Origin: Epithemia pelagica | Taxonomy: Eukaryota; Bacillariophyta; Bacillariophyceae; Surirellales; Surirellaceae | Direction of reading: 5' to 3' | DNA length: 64,000 nt | Assembly (NCBI GenBank): GCA_946965045.2 | Contig: OX337231.1 | Span: forward strand, 310,001-374,000 | Shown: piece after piece, positions 1-10,630 of the stretch | Numbering within the stretch: the stretch's first letter is position 1 | Layout of the letters: each line of letters opens with the position of its first letter | Translations under genes and position numbers: made by a program | Notes under the pieces: model-generated | Databases searched by the model: none | Told to the model about the DNA's origin: nothing | Seen by the model: only the letters and a program-made list of their open reading frames with translations

Positions 1-341
1 TTTCGGACATAGCTCAGCAACAAACACAACATGATCCACCAAATCAAAGCGAAGTGGGGCAACAGGAAGAAAGATCAACAGACACGCAAACAAGGCAAGT
101 TGAACCGGAAACAGCCGAACAACAGTCCACACAGAATGCATCTAAGTCTGCGAGAGATAAGGCAGCAGAAGCGGCGGAGATAGCGGCACAAGAGTTCCGT
201 GAGGACGTAGAAGAACTTGCAAACTGGGAATTCTACGATCCTGGAGAAACTTGGAGTACACCGGAGACCATAATGCACGGCGTAGATCTGTTCGACGAGG
301 GAGATGATCTATTCGATGCAAATACAGAATACGAATTGTGA
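1..341 (+). CDS. 3' end of a gene, acidic hypothetical protein
   Basis: The reading frame is open from the window edge to a TGA at 339-341, so only the C-terminal 112 or so residues are visible; no true start lies in the window. The visible part is Gln/Glu-rich and disordered at first, with a short Ala/Glu helix-like stretch, then an acidic tail rich in DLFDEGDDLFD-type residues. No catalytic motif or membrane span is seen. It converges on the minus-strand gene that ends at 435, leaving about 90 bp between the two stops. It could be the tail of a cellular gene or of a retroelement polyprotein; nothing here decides which. Confidence 0.35.
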   Translation, partial: SDIAQQQTQHDPPNQSEVGQQEERSTDTQTRQVEPETAEQQSTQNASKSARDKAAEAAEIAAQEFREDVEELANWEFYDPGETWSTPETIMHGVDLFDEGDDLFDANTEYEL

Positions 342-434
342 AGAAAATGTCATCGATAGAAGCAAGATTTAAGAAACTTATTTAGTATCTACTGGGAAAC
401 GAAATAGATTTGAGGTGTATTCGTAGAGATGGAA

Positions 435-1931
435 TCAAGCAAAATCATTTATATCTTGGAGAAGACTGGCTGGATCAGTTCGGATGGTCGTCCATTGAGA
501 CTCGGGATTGTCTTCATACTTGAACTTGGCTCCACCAACACAGCGGCATGTGTATTTGGAGACGGCACCATCCTTCCTAATTTCAACCACTTCCATAACA
601 GAGTGGTCTCCATGAAAGTACTGGGAACCAATCTTGATATGCATAGCGGCTTCTTGGTCAGCATCAAGAATGGACTCTTGGTCTTCTTCTTGTTCCTCAT
701 TATCGGACGACTCAGAGGTGCTATCATCAAGACGACGTCCTTCGAGTAATGCCCGAAGATTGGGGCACGGCGGAATGTTGGCCATCTTTCCTTCTTGAGT
801 TAAAAGATAATGGAACCTCTGGCAACCAACAGTCAATCGGACATTGAATGGAGAGAAGGCAAAGTCGACTCTGGACTCAAGGCAACGACGCTTAAATGGA
901 CGTTCTGTTTCATTGTCTTCCTTGCTTCCACCAACAACAGCGAGATTGTGTCCACGAAGAAGTGGTAAGCCATCACGTCCATCATCCAATCGGGGACGTC
1001 TCTCCGAAAAACCAACAGTAGCTCCGAGACCAAGCAACATACGGAGAATCTGGAGTTCTCCTTCCGACTTGAACCGAATAATGGCCGCGTTGAATGAGAT
1101 CTTGATCTTGGATCTGCGAAGATTTTGGTCGAGATGGAAGAAAGATTCCGACAAATTAATGGGGTGAGTATCGATAGAGGAAAGATAATTTGCGACAACA
1201 ATAATATAATGAATGGCCTCCATCGGTAGGTGTCCAATGGACAGGGACAAAACTTCTTTCTCTGAAGCTTGTCCAGACCTCTTGTTCAGGAGTTTGGACA
1301 AACCTTTCTGGAGCCCATAGAGTCCGTTCCAAATGCTTGTGTGAAGGCAGCGTTGGGGTACAATGGACGTCGTCGGTTTGATGTAGTCAGGGTGATCATT
1401 CGCAAATCCAAAATTGGCATTGTCAGGAAGGGGGCGAAGAATGCGCGTCTTGTAACCATTCTCGTACTTGTGGTCTTCCCAATAGCGGACAATGTAAACG
1501 TTGTAAAGCCCAGAAGCCCATGCATTTTTGGGTTGCGAAAGTTCGGAGATCGTGAAAACAAACGCAGGAAATAGGAAGGAGAGTTTGGCCGGGTTTGTTG
1601 TGTATGAGATCCAACATAAGTCTTGTGATTCGTAGAGTTCAACTTGATTCGCTCCAGGTCCATGGAGAAGGGAGGTAAAAGAATGGGAAGGGGGTTTGTA
1701 TTTTGACGGATCATTAGGCTTCTTGAATAGAGGATGAAACAACCGAATGCGAATGTCCCATTTGTTTTCTTCTTCTTCGTCCCATTGACGACATTCCAAA
1801 CGACCGACATAATCGATCCCTTTCTTCTTCAATACAACGAACGAACCAATTCGTAAGGTATCCTTGATGGAATTGTCAAAGTGGGCGATTTGGTTTGGGT
1901 AAACCGTTTGCTCATAAGGTTCCTCTGACAT
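435..1931 (-). CDS. Hypothetical protein with BAH-like N-terminal region
   Basis: An uninterrupted 498-residue frame starts at an ATG at 1931. Residues 20-130 (IRIGSFVVLKKKG..., VGRLE..., then VELYESQDLCWI...) have the pattern of a BAH-type chromatin-binding fold: a short basic strand, an acidic turn and an aromatic-rich end. That is only a resemblance. The middle (about 150-330) is mixed alpha/beta with no motif I recognise. Residues 410-435 are a Ser/Glu/Asp-rich linker. The last 60 residues (GSQYFHGDHSVMEVVEIR...) look like a second small beta-barrel. There is no signal peptide or membrane span. Being long and intact on one strand argues for a real gene. Function unknown; a chromatin or mobile-element accessory protein is possible. 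Confidence 0.5.
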   Translation of the reverse strand: MSEEPYEQTVYPNQIAHFDNSIKDTLRIGSFVVLKKKGIDYVGRLECRQWDEEEENKWDIRIRLFHPLFKKPNDPSKYKPPSHSFTSLLHGPGANQVELYESQDLCWISYTTNPAKLSFLFPAFVFTISELSQPKNAWASGLYNVYIVRYWEDHKYENGYKTRILRPLPDNANFGFANDHPDYIKPTTSIVPQRCLHTSIWNGLYGLQKGLSKLLNKRSGQASEKEVLSLSIGHLPMEAIHYIIVVANYLSSIDTHPINLSESFFHLDQNLRRSKIKISFNAAIIRFKSEGELQILRMLLGLGATVGFSERRPRLDDGRDGLPLLRGHNLAVVGGSKEDNETERPFKRRCLESRVDFAFSPFNVRLTVGCQRFHYLLTQEGKMANIPPCPNLRALLEGRRLDDSTSESSDNEEQEEDQESILDADQEAAMHIKIGSQYFHGDHSVMEVVEIRKDGAVSKYTCRCVGGAKFKYEDNPESQWTTIRTDPASLLQDINDFA

Positions 1932-2747
1932 GTTCGATTAGCCTCGTTTGGGAAGAGGTATGGATGGAGAAGAATGGATGCAACTATGATCTCGTATGTT
2001 GTCATTTAGACTCGTTGCCTCGGATGGAGGTATGGATGAGGCGCCGAGGATGTGGGTACCAGTCAGGAAATTAAGACATGTATATGACATTTTAATTAAC
2101 AAACATGACATGGACGGTGGAAGCTGGGGAGAAGTTACTTAAGCGCGCCGGGTGAGTGAATTTCGCGCGAGGCAGTCCAAATGACTCGTGTTGCACCTAA
2201 AATCGGAAATTTTGGGTGCGACAAATGCTGCTATTGCAGAACGCAATGCGAGAATGAGAACGAATTTGGTGGTTGCCGTTGCTGGCACCACCATGGAACA
2301 AAGAACTCCTGATGAGCACGCAACCCGCTTGGCATATCAAGATTGCTTTCTTGCATGGAAGACACAAAGGGAACAATCTGTCCATTGTCTCTGGCTCGCT
2401 AGCACCATTGGCTCTTGCTTCCACGCAATGGTTCTGAGCTAACTAGAAAACACCCACATGTTGGCATAGAAAAATACATGAGGGGGGAATGGAAAGAGCA
2501 AACACAATGAACACGTGCAATTCTATAGGTGATGGATTCGTTCAAAGTTGTTCTGTACCCGAAATGTGTTTTGTACATAATACCTTCCTAATGTTTGCTC
2601 CTTCATAGTCTATCGGCTTCTAGGTTGTCACAGTCTGGATGATTTGGTACTTCTGTTTCTCATGGTTGCCACCGAGTTTGTCTATTCAAAACGTCACTGT
2701 ACATGTAGGTACAAATCACAGTGTCGGTTGTGGTCTCTGGCCATTTC
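1932..2747. other. Intergenic, no supported gene
   Basis: This holds the upstream flank of the BAH-like gene and the 3' flank of the Mpv17-like gene. An 84-codon frame at 2188-2442 has no recognisable motif and is not counted as a gene. AT-rich patches lie near 2080-2100. No RNA gene was recognised. Confidence 0.4.
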
Positions 2748-3915
2748 TCATCCCTTGGCGACCATGGCACAAAAGAAAATGTTCCAGACAATCGAAACCA
2801 TACAGGTAAAGAGGACTCGGAGGGATTCGGGAACGGCCTTGAAGGAAATCCATTGCGCCAGGGGCCACAGTGCGTATTGCGCTTGAATGGCCGCACCAAT
2901 CGTTTGCAGTCCATTGCTCGTCACGAGAGGCGCCAATTGTGGAACTATTCGAACCGAAAAAAAAACATGTTACAAAGAAACCAAGAATGTGAGTCATGTT
3001 CCATGTTCGGCAGGACCGTGCTAGAGTCCCTGATTGACACATACCTCGACCATAGGATGCCGCCGCACACAATTCGTAGGCAACAAAGTAGAGGGGATAA
3101 TAGACAAAGACACCAAGGCTTTGATCGAGGGCCAATTCGGCTCCAACGCGTTGATTGTCTGACCATTTTCGTTGCTGTTGTTGCAAGCCTTTACCAAACC
3201 GGGCAATGGTTTGATACCAATAATGCAAAAAGGGAGCGTTGAAGAAAAAGCCCGCCAAGACAAAACTCGCAGTCCGTGCTCCATCCCACACAAAGGATTG
3301 CCCGTGCCACAAGGCAAAGAGGCGTTGCGACAAGAGATCGCCCATGGCCTGAACGACGGCGGCCGAGAAGGATTTGGTAATGCGGGGCTTTTCCTGCAAC
3401 CATTTCATATAACAGGCCAAGGCTTTGGACAGAGTTTGTTGAACCGAGAGCGCTGGAGCACGTCGTTGTTGGCGCCGCCTCCAAGAAGGGGGAGCTTGCG
3501 GTGTGGACCAGATCCAGTCCGTGGCGTGGAGGGCAACCGATCCATCACTGGTCGACATTGCCGCCCCTGCCAACACCAAGGGGCGGGGGCTCGTCAACGC
3601 CGTCGTCAAGGGCACTGGGGAATTATTTCGGCTCTTCCGAAAGAAATGTCTTCGTGGTCGTTCTTCACCACGAATGAGATAGTAAGAGACTCCGCCCATT
3701 CCCACCGGTACAACTGGTTCATAGGCATAGCGAGACTTGGAGTTCGACGATGTCGCAGTGGTCGTCGTCGTTCGGGAAGGAGAAACTGGTTCCTTCGGAC
3801 GTTGAGAAACGCCTAGGGCGGCTCTTTGGTTCGAGAAACCATGAGTGACGGTAAGAGGATTAAGCGAAACGAAGAAAAGGAATAAAAAGGAGGAACTACC
3901 CAACACTGTTTTCAT
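2748..3915 (-). CDS. Mpv17/PMP22-family protein, plastid-type leader, one intron
   Basis: Integral membrane protein of the Mpv17/PMP22 family (inner mitochondrial, peroxisomal or plastid membranes; small-molecule flux is suspected in the family, not proven). Exon 1 is 3045-3915 and exon 2 is 2748-2944. The 100-bp intron has GTATGT and AATAG ends and joins in phase 1 to give 355 residues. Family blocks in order: CYMKWLQEKPRITKS, AMGDLLSQRL, FFFNAPFLHYWYQ, ALDQSLGVFVYYPLYF, and in exon 2 ALWPLAQWISFKAVPESLR, then the last hydrophobic helix. The N-terminus is a signal peptide ending THG-F, followed by a Ser/Thr/Arg-rich stretch. That is the diatom bipartite plastid pattern, so a plastid membrane location is inferred. 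Reading through the intron would destroy the C-terminal signature. Confidence 0.85.
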
Positions 3916-4763
3916 AACTTGGAAACGCAGACGGTCCCAACAACAACAACGAAAACGACAAGGATGAAATACGGAACGAATTCAGCACTGAATCAATGAA
4001 TGCTTCGACTGGCAATGTGAAAAGACAACACACCACACGATGTGATTGATTGCGTGTGATGATGGTTGTCTATTCTGGTTCTTGAATTGTTTGATTGTTT
4101 GGTATCATCCTCATCACAGCAGCATGGAACGTTCGAGCACACACCCAGGCCTTCGCCTTTGAAATTGTTCTTCTGCACAGACAAACCATGCAACGATACA
4201 TGGTTTGTGTGCCGGCACACCACCTCGTGGATTGTTCAGACAGTTGCACAACACCATCAAACCTTGGCGGGAGTGCATGGTCTTCCAAAATTCACTTGCC
4301 GCAGCCAAACCACCCGTCGGAAGGAGGAGGTGTCGCTTCGACTCGGTTCCGCGACTCCTCCGCCACTGGAAATTCCTTGTTCGGCAGTCCGGCACGCATG
4401 GCGTTCCAGCCCAATTCTCACGGTCAAGCGCTCGGGAGGGACCCTCAAATACGCCTCAACGGTTACTCCGTGAACCTTCTGTGAAATCCCTACGATACGC
4501 TTCCCAAACGAACTTTGTCAAACCGATCAAGAAGTTTGTTCAAGCGAAGATGGATCTACCACGTGGTACAAACTCTACACGTAAGCGAACAAGTGCAAGT
4601 CGAGTGCGTACTCGCCGTGGGCGGAGCAAAAGAATTCTTCGCCCTTACGCCAACATCTGCTACCCAAACGAACTCCAACAGGCACAAGGATAGTTTTTTA
4701 GTTATTCCAATCATCGTATGTGTGGGTGGAGCTTCTGTACCACAAATCCTTTGGGTTTCTGTT
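3916..4763. other. Intergenic, no supported gene
   Basis: Upstream flank of the Mpv17-like gene up to the left edge of duplication block A. Overlapping frames of 129-162 codons at 4095-4693 show no family motif and no consistent start, so no gene is called. A short spliced gene cannot be excluded. Confidence 0.35.
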
Positions 4764-5022
4764 GCTTCGTTGCTATTCTCCATCTCCACAGCTCCTACTA
4801 GAAGGAATAGTTGTGGAGTCGTGAGCAGGGAGAACTAGTAGTATAATTGATAACCGTGCTATTCTAGATTGGAAACCATTTCTGCCTGTCGTTGTGGCCA
4901 CGGCAGGTTCCTGTTCTTTCCCCTGTAGAGCCTGTTACTAGCTAGAGATTGGAACGGTCCTTGTTTCATCCCCGGTTGGCCTCATACGTTCTCCTCAATG
5001 ATCGTGCCGTTGTCACCCCTCC

Positions 5023-5622
5023 TCATGCTGCTGGATGGTCCATGGTCCGTTTTTGATTTTCCTCGTCATTGTTACCCGTCGAATAATGGTCATCTTCTCC
5101 CTCGTTCCGAGGGACGGTGGAGGGACGAAATGGGAATGGTGGTATGATGGTTGGACATGGATCGCTCTTTGTATCCTTTGGACGGTGGGGACCACTTTCT
5201 GGCATCGAATCATTTGTTTCTCGGAAAGTGCTCGTTGTGGCGGAAGGTGTGTCCTGGTCTTTCTTGTTGTTGGTTGGTTGTTCCTTGTGGTGGTAGAGTC
5301 TCGACAAATGGATCAATGCCATGACGAGAACGAGTCCCACGGCAAGGCCCACAATGACAAACAAGGCAGTCGTGAGAAAGTTGAATGACAAGGTACCAAA
5401 GGAATCCTCCTCCTCCTCGGGCGACTTGCTTTCCTGTTGGTCGCCGTTGTCTAGACGTTGTGGTTCGGGGGAACTCGAGGGTGCTCCTCTTTCCAAGGAT
5501 GACCCACCACCGACTCGGCGAGCATGAATCAAGTCCATCATCAGCGAAATCGTGACGAAACGCAATTCCCATGTACGTTTCCATCCATGACACAAAGTAA
5601 CATTTGAGTTTGTTTGCATCAT
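5023..5622 (-). pseudogene. Single-pass membrane protein, cassette copy A, C-terminal frameshift
   Basis: A 199-residue frame starting MMQTNSNV. It has an N-terminal soluble part, an acidic stretch (SPEEEEDSFG), one membrane helix at about 88-112 (FLTTALFVIVGLAVGLVLV), then a His/Lys/Pro-rich hydrophilic tail. Copy B (24202-24858) is 218 residues and continues past the point where A stops. The difference is one T fewer in A's run near 5055-5060, which shifts the frame after the last acidic stretch so that the end reads TMDHPAA and stops. A is therefore a C-terminally altered paralogue; the membrane helix is intact, so it may still be made. Function unknown. It sits 3' of, and on the same strand as, the nuclease-kinase gene. 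Confidence 0.6.
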
Positions 5623-6339
5623 AATAATTTTTGGCTTTGGATGTCAACAATGAGAAGAACCAATGCACTCGGTGTTCAGATGTTTTGACGAAAGATGTGG
5701 TGTTTAGATTGTTTTGACGAAAGATCGCAATGTTGAGTTTGTGACGAAAGAATCGCCGGTCGGCTCCTTCTCCAAATCACTACTCAGCGGCTCACTTTTG
5801 GAAAGGCCTAATAATTTCGTACACAAAAGTCAATTGTAAGTTGTAGGGCATATATGGATAGGTGGGCAAAGTTTTTCTGTGTGTTGTTACGGGAAATCTC
5901 GCCTTGGAAACGAAACAGAGACACCAAACACCAACACGACGAGAATTCTTTGGCAGAGCAAACCAAAATCATATGCGCAAGTTTCGCTGACAAGCACCCA
6001 ACGATCAACTATGTTGAGCTTCAACTTGAATCGACGGAAAATGGTCGTATATTGGAAGACACTATCGTAATACCATCCCGAGGCTGGAGCAAATGCACAC
6101 CAGCGGTCACGTTCCGCGAAACAATCGCAACACCTTAAAGCCTATGATCATGGGAGTTAAAAAGTGTATTATTATAACATGATACTTTACTGTCCAGCAG
6201 GAGCACAGCTACATGAACAGTCCCATCTAGGAGTCTCGTGGAGTGCCTCGGGTGGATTTCTTTTGTACTGTCGCAATCAGGCTTCGCCATCCGTTCGTGT
6301 CAAAAGCTTTCGGTAACCCTCTAGAACAAACTGGGAATG
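5623..6339. other. Intergenic part of block A
   Basis: Non-coding spacer between the membrane protein and the nuclease-kinase gene. It aligns with 24,859-25,599 of block B, with small insertions and deletions that break every short frame in one copy or the other, so no conserved small gene is supported. It includes several direct repeats of the word ttttgacgaaagat near 5683-5730. Confidence 0.5.
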
Positions 6340-8394
6340 TCATCCTAATGTCCATGATTGGAGAGCTTGTATTTGGGAATCGACAACTTCTTTTCTTTTT
6401 TCTGAAGCCAAATTCTTCCGATTGGGAACAATTTCCTCCAGCAATTCCAAGTCAACAAGAGCAATGCTATCACTTCCATCTTCTTTGGGAAGCTTGCATA
6501 CATGGCACCAGCGCAGGTCCGACCTCCTGTACATCAGGTTCTCCGCAGCATAACGCTCGAGTTCCGATTTAATATCCGCAAGGCAATTGCTGCATTCCTG
6601 GACGTTCGTCTCTAGTTGCAGAAGGTACGGCAACTGCAAAGCAGGAAGGCCATTCAGCGTGTGTGTTTTGACATCCTTGAGTTCTGGGAATAGTTTCTTC
6701 CAATTATCGAATTCTTTGTCACGGATTTTCTCGACCCTCCTGAAATCGTTGGCGTGTTCTTTTTTCCGTTCCTTTTCCGTGGCTTCATAGGATCGATCGT
6801 ATGGATATAACTTTATAGTGCAAAGCTTACCATCTGAGTTGCAGGCCAAGTAAACTTCCCCTACAGAGCCACCGCCCAGCTGGGCTAGCAAATAGAAACT
6901 TTTCGACTTGGATCCGGGAGGCTTGTTCACTAGTGGAAAGTTTGAGGATAATTTGGAGAATATGAGACCCTTTTCCGTCACTTTTGCGAAAATCCGAGCG
7001 CCAACATTGTCATTCGGTTTGACAATAGGAAGTTTCAATAGCGTATTCTCAAATGGTTGAGAGAAAGCGACCTTGAGCGCAAGGAAGAGAGCAAGTGGTA
7101 CATCCGCATTCCAAAACGTCTTGGAGCCGTAGATCTTTGCAGCAATGTCTCCACTTTCGTCAACATCAACCACAGTCTCGTTGTCTGTTGCCACTACGTC
7201 TTGTATTGAGATCCTTTCTTTCTGGGCACTGGTAGTCTCTTTGCTTTCCGTCGGCATCTCAGATCGCTGTGTGACAACGTCTGCGTCGCCCTCCATGGCA
7301 GCTTCTTCCAGCTTTGCCTTGTGATAATCTTGGAAATTTTCCAGTGAAACGATCCTGATACCATTGTATGTCATAATGGCACCGATTGGATGGGGTACAC
7401 CCAGCTGCTTCATTGTCATGAGGTTGTAAAAGACTTGTCCTGCTGCGATGGCGCTTTCAAACACTTGACCTGGTTTGGTCTCGGGAGCTTTCACTAAGGC
7501 ACAAAAGACAACTTTCCTGTTCCACGAAACGACAAGAATGTCTGGCCTTCTACCATACAATGAACTCTCCATATGTACACACAGGAGGTTTCGAAGACCA
7601 AGGCACCCAATCATATCCTGTACCAATTCCTTGCACCGGCATTGTACATCAATCTCATTCATGTACCGAATCTTGCCATCGTACGATATGTTGCTGTTCA
7701 CGTCAAGGCTACTTGCAATTTCATATACATCAGGGCTTCCCTCATTTTTCCGGTAGCGGGTAGGAATCAATTGACTTTTGATCGGAAACTCCGATGGTAC
7801 AACTTCTGCCTTCATCATTTCGTGTCCATGGACGCTGGGTTTGACTTGGGAGTGGAGGTTTATCGGAGGAAGACGAAGCTTTTGTTCGGGTGTGCCATAG
7901 GAATGATAATAAACCTTCTCAATTGAACGTGCCAAAAGGTTGCGCTTTTCTTTCATCTTTTGGGCTTGTTCCTTGCGTTGTTGAACAAGTTCCTTCTCCT
8001 TTTCAGCAAGTTTCTTTAGTTCTTCTTGTCGTTGCTTTAGTTGGACATATTCCTGGTCCTTTTCCACGTTTTGTTGGACAAGTTCCTTGTTTTGTTGGAC
8101 AAGTTCCTTGTTTTGTTGGGCAAGTTCCTCTATCATCTTCTTCAGCAACAACAAAACAGTCTTCTTGTCTTCCTTGTTGTAATGCTGCAGGACGAGATCA
8201 GCAATGTCGCTGATGGTGACTCCCTCATCTTTTCCATCTTGCAACTGGGAGAGTAGGATCTGAAGGGGATCCGTCTTTGCGGCTACTCGGAGCTTTTTCT
8301 TCGTGTCTTGTTCCGCTGACTCGGGCGAATCACGTTGCGTTTCTCCGCCATCAGTCGGAGGACTCTTTCGAATACCAGCATCTTCTTGGTCCAT
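6340..8394 (-). CDS. Crinkler-type nuclease-kinase protein, cassette copy A
   Basis: 684 residues from ATG at 8394. Residues 1-60 are charged; about 85-165 form a long coiled coil with repeats of KELVQQN. Residues 240-350 look like a PD-(D/E)XK nuclease fold: the PD is present (RRPDILVV, near 285), but the E-x-K position reads A-L-V-K, with Leu encoded at 7495-7497 where copy C has Glu. Residues 495-684 resemble a protein kinase: glycine loop LGGGSVGEVYLA, lysine in TIKLY, a catalytic-loop-like DLRWCHV with His where Asn is usual, and VDLEL in the DFG position. This nuclease-plus-kinase build is known from Crinkler-RHS-type proteins. Nuclease activity is doubtful here; no Crinkler header is attached. 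It is divergent from the SABATH gene across a shared 5' interval. Confidence 0.75.
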   Translation of the reverse strand: MDQEDAGIRKSPPTDGGETQRDSPESAEQDTKKKLRVAAKTDPLQILLSQLQDGKDEGVTISDIADLVLQHYNKEDKKTVLLLLKKMIEELAQQNKELVQQNKELVQQNVEKDQEYVQLKQRQEELKKLAEKEKELVQQRKEQAQKMKEKRNLLARSIEKVYYHSYGTPEQKLRLPPINLHSQVKPSVHGHEMMKAEVVPSEFPIKSQLIPTRYRKNEGSPDVYEIASSLDVNSNISYDGKIRYMNEIDVQCRCKELVQDMIGCLGLRNLLCVHMESSLYGRRPDILVVSWNRKVVFCALVKAPETKPGQVFESAIAAGQVFYNLMTMKQLGVPHPIGAIMTYNGIRIVSLENFQDYHKAKLEEAAMEGDADVVTQRSEMPTESKETTSAQKERISIQDVVATDNETVVDVDESGDIAAKIYGSKTFWNADVPLALFLALKVAFSQPFENTLLKLPIVKPNDNVGARIFAKVTEKGLIFSKLSSNFPLVNKPPGSKSKSFYLLAQLGGGSVGEVYLACNSDGKLCTIKLYPYDRSYEATEKERKKEHANDFRRVEKIRDKEFDNWKKLFPELKDVKTHTLNGLPALQLPYLLQLETNVQECSNCLADIKSELERYAAENLMYRRSDLRWCHVCKLPKEDGSDSIALVDLELLEEIVPNRKNLASEKRKEVVDSQIQALQSWTLG

Positions 8395-9165
8395 ACTACT
8401 ATACTACTTTTTGCGATGCAGTCTCCAGCGACAGCGAGGACAGTGCTCTGTCGGTATTAGGAACGGGGTTTTGCCGATGAACAAATGACTTTGTTGGACT
8501 CTTTTGTTGTGTGGTCGTTGTTGGATGGTTTTGGATCGAACAGAACAGTGCTGAAAAACTTGGACCTTTGGTGTTTGCTGGAAAATCCAGGTTTTCTCGG
8601 TACGCCCAAGCGGATGAGGAGTCAGGAGCTTTCGTGACTCATCTCTGCTTCAAAATGGAATGCTCACCAGGTCTTCGTACGACACCTCCTCCGCTAGGGC
8701 GTAGCCTTTGCAAGATCGCTCCTTTTCTTTTCTTGGGTTTCTTCTCCTTCTTCCAACGCCCAGGATGGTGTGTCAGGATCCACACAATGAATGGTGACGA
8801 GAGACTGTTGGATGGATGTTATGGCAAGAACAAGAACAACATTAACCATCAAAGGAGCTTCCGAACGAACGATGCACTCTCGACTCTCGATTCTTCCACC
8901 TTCTGCTTCTGCGACTCAAACGCTTCCAATTTGTTGTCCTGAAAAGATCCAAAAATTCGATGAGAAATCGACGTCTTTGGACCTCTCTCGTCTTCGTTAC
9001 CAAACGTCCCCTCCTCTTTCCTCGTTGTTCCGCTTTCTCGCACAAAGAATAATAGAAGGCTTCCAGTCCAGCAGAAAAGAAAAAGAAAAAGAAGAAGGCG
9101 CTCGACAACCACCACACACTCTAAACAGTCCGTCGTCTTCTTCCAGAGTCGCTGACGAATCCAAA
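8395..9165. promoter_or_regulatory. Divergent promoter interval, block A
   Basis: The 771 bp between the ATG of the nuclease-kinase gene and the likely ATG of the methyltransferase must hold both promoters. It is conserved with 27,646-28,411 of block B. The kinase-proximal 170 bp, including acaacaaaagagtccaac on the minus strand, is also found upstream of inverted copy C. The first ATG of an open frame at 8791 is not preferred as start because the downstream ATG at 9166 is shared with block B in the same context. Confidence 0.45.
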
Positions 9166-10266
9166 ATGACCACGACGAACCAGGCTGCACCGTCCAGTAC
9201 GCCACACCAACCATCTCCATGGGTGTCGTCCCAGCACACCACCAGTAGTAGTACTCGCAGTAATCGTAGTAGTAGTACTACAGGCATGGCAGCCATGACG
9301 GAGAATTACAATCAACAAAATGCCTCTCAATCCACCGCCTGGCCACATTTGCAGCCCTTGATGCAACAAGCCTTGCACGATTTATTGCTGCAACAACAAC
9401 AACAACAACAAGATTGCCACAACGAAACAACAACCACGACCACCTTTGCCGTGGCCGATTTGGGATGTGCCACGGGGGGCAATTCGATTGCACCCTTGTC
9501 CTACATTGCGCAAACCATCTTGGCGCCGTCGCAGTCTCCCAAACATGACGACGACAAGAAGGACAACCAACATGAGACTTCACCAAGGAGGAAATTTCAA
9601 CACTTGCAAATCTACTTGGTGGATTTGCCGTGCACGGCCTGGAATACGTTGGCCAATACCGTGACACGGCAAGCCCTCCTTCCCTTTCCTGAAAACAACA
9701 ACGACGACGACAACATGAATGATATTTGCATTGCCATGGTCCCTCGTTCCTTTTGTCAACCCACCACCACTCCGAATACTAAATTGCACATGTCCTATAG
9801 TTTGGTGGCAGTTCATTGGATGCAAGGTCATCCCTGTCCGATTGCCACGGGTTTGTATGCCACAGATCCCTTGCACAATTTCAATCCCCACGCATATCAA
9901 GCCTGGATCGACGCCGGTGCGGCCGATTAAAAGACCTTGGTCCAAGCCCGATACCAGGAATTGCACGTGGGAGGATATTTTGTGTGCACCGTGGCCTGTG
10001 CCAAGAAGGCCACGGGAGACTATCCCTGGTCTCGGGTGGGATATCTCGTCTACCAAGGCCTGTGTCAAGGCATTCGTCGTCGTAACAACCACCACAACAG
10101 CAGTCCAATCATCATTCAAATGGAGGACTTGTCATTGCCACGAGCCATTGAACAACTCTTGGAACAGGCCTATACCTCCTGCTTGGAACCGATTGCCGCC
10201 GATCCCGACACGTACAATTTGGATGTCGCCTTTTGGTATGTTTTGGCCCAAAAACTTGGCGACTAA
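9166..10266 (+). pseudogene. SABATH carboxyl methyltransferase, cassette copy A, broken
   Basis: SABATH family (Methyltransf_7): SAM-dependent methylation of carboxyl groups of small acids. Visible signatures are MTENYNQQNASQS near the N-terminus, the SAM-binding VADLGCATGGNS, and SYSLVAVHWM. A polyglutamine run sits between the first two and is in frame here. Two lesions: a TAA at 9928-9930 where block B has TGG, and an in-frame loss of about 360 bp after MEDLS (near 10133), which removes the part corresponding to 29,390-29,745 in block B. The frame resumes to end KLGD at 10266. The loss takes most of the substrate-binding region of the family, so this copy is a pseudogene. Substrate unknown. 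Confidence 0.75.
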
Positions 10267-10630
10267 TAACAGCTATTCGTATATACACTGGAGGAGGAGG
10301 ATGGGCCACGCTCCACACGGCTCGCTGTCGATCCTTTTGCTGGTGCATGTTATAGGTATGTCGAGGAGATGGACGAGAGAAAGAAGCTGTAGGCGAAAAT
10401 CAGTCGTATAGTGAGAGAAATTGTTCCAGAATCCAACAAATCATGCGCAAAAAGTACACGTGACTCTCACTGATACAAGAGCTAGTAGAGTGCGGAACAC
10501 AGAGACAAAACCACGATTCGTCATCTTATCCGTAGACAGTTCTGCTCCGTATTTGAGACAATGCTCTCCTACATCCTTTTGCGTTCTTTGTCGTCCTTGC
10601 AATTGTCTATATGAGACACTCAAATTCCAC

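Larger units (their letters stand above)
4764..10345 (+). repeat. Segmental duplication block A (three-gene cassette)
   Basis: This stretch is repeated in the same orientation at 24,000-29,960. Similarity starts at the words gcttcgttgctattctcc (4764 and 24000) and fades about 70 bp after the methyltransferase stop. The order is the same in both copies: membrane protein (-), nuclease-kinase (-), SABATH methyltransferase (+). Coding and non-coding parts both align, so this is a genomic duplication. Block A is shorter mainly because of a deletion inside its methyltransferase. A third, inverted copy of part of the cassette lies near 29.9-33.7 kb. Confidence 0.9.

Noticed and set aside
2188-2442. 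84-codon frame
   Set aside because: No motif, no paralogue, no splice context; could be chance.
4205-4693. 162-codon basic frame
   Set aside because: Non-optimal start, Arg/Ser-rich without motif, overlapped by equally long frames in other phases.
5854-6138. 94-codon frame with a partial match at 25,119-25,421
   Set aside because: Matches reflect the block duplication; small indels change both ends, with no sign of protein-level constraint.
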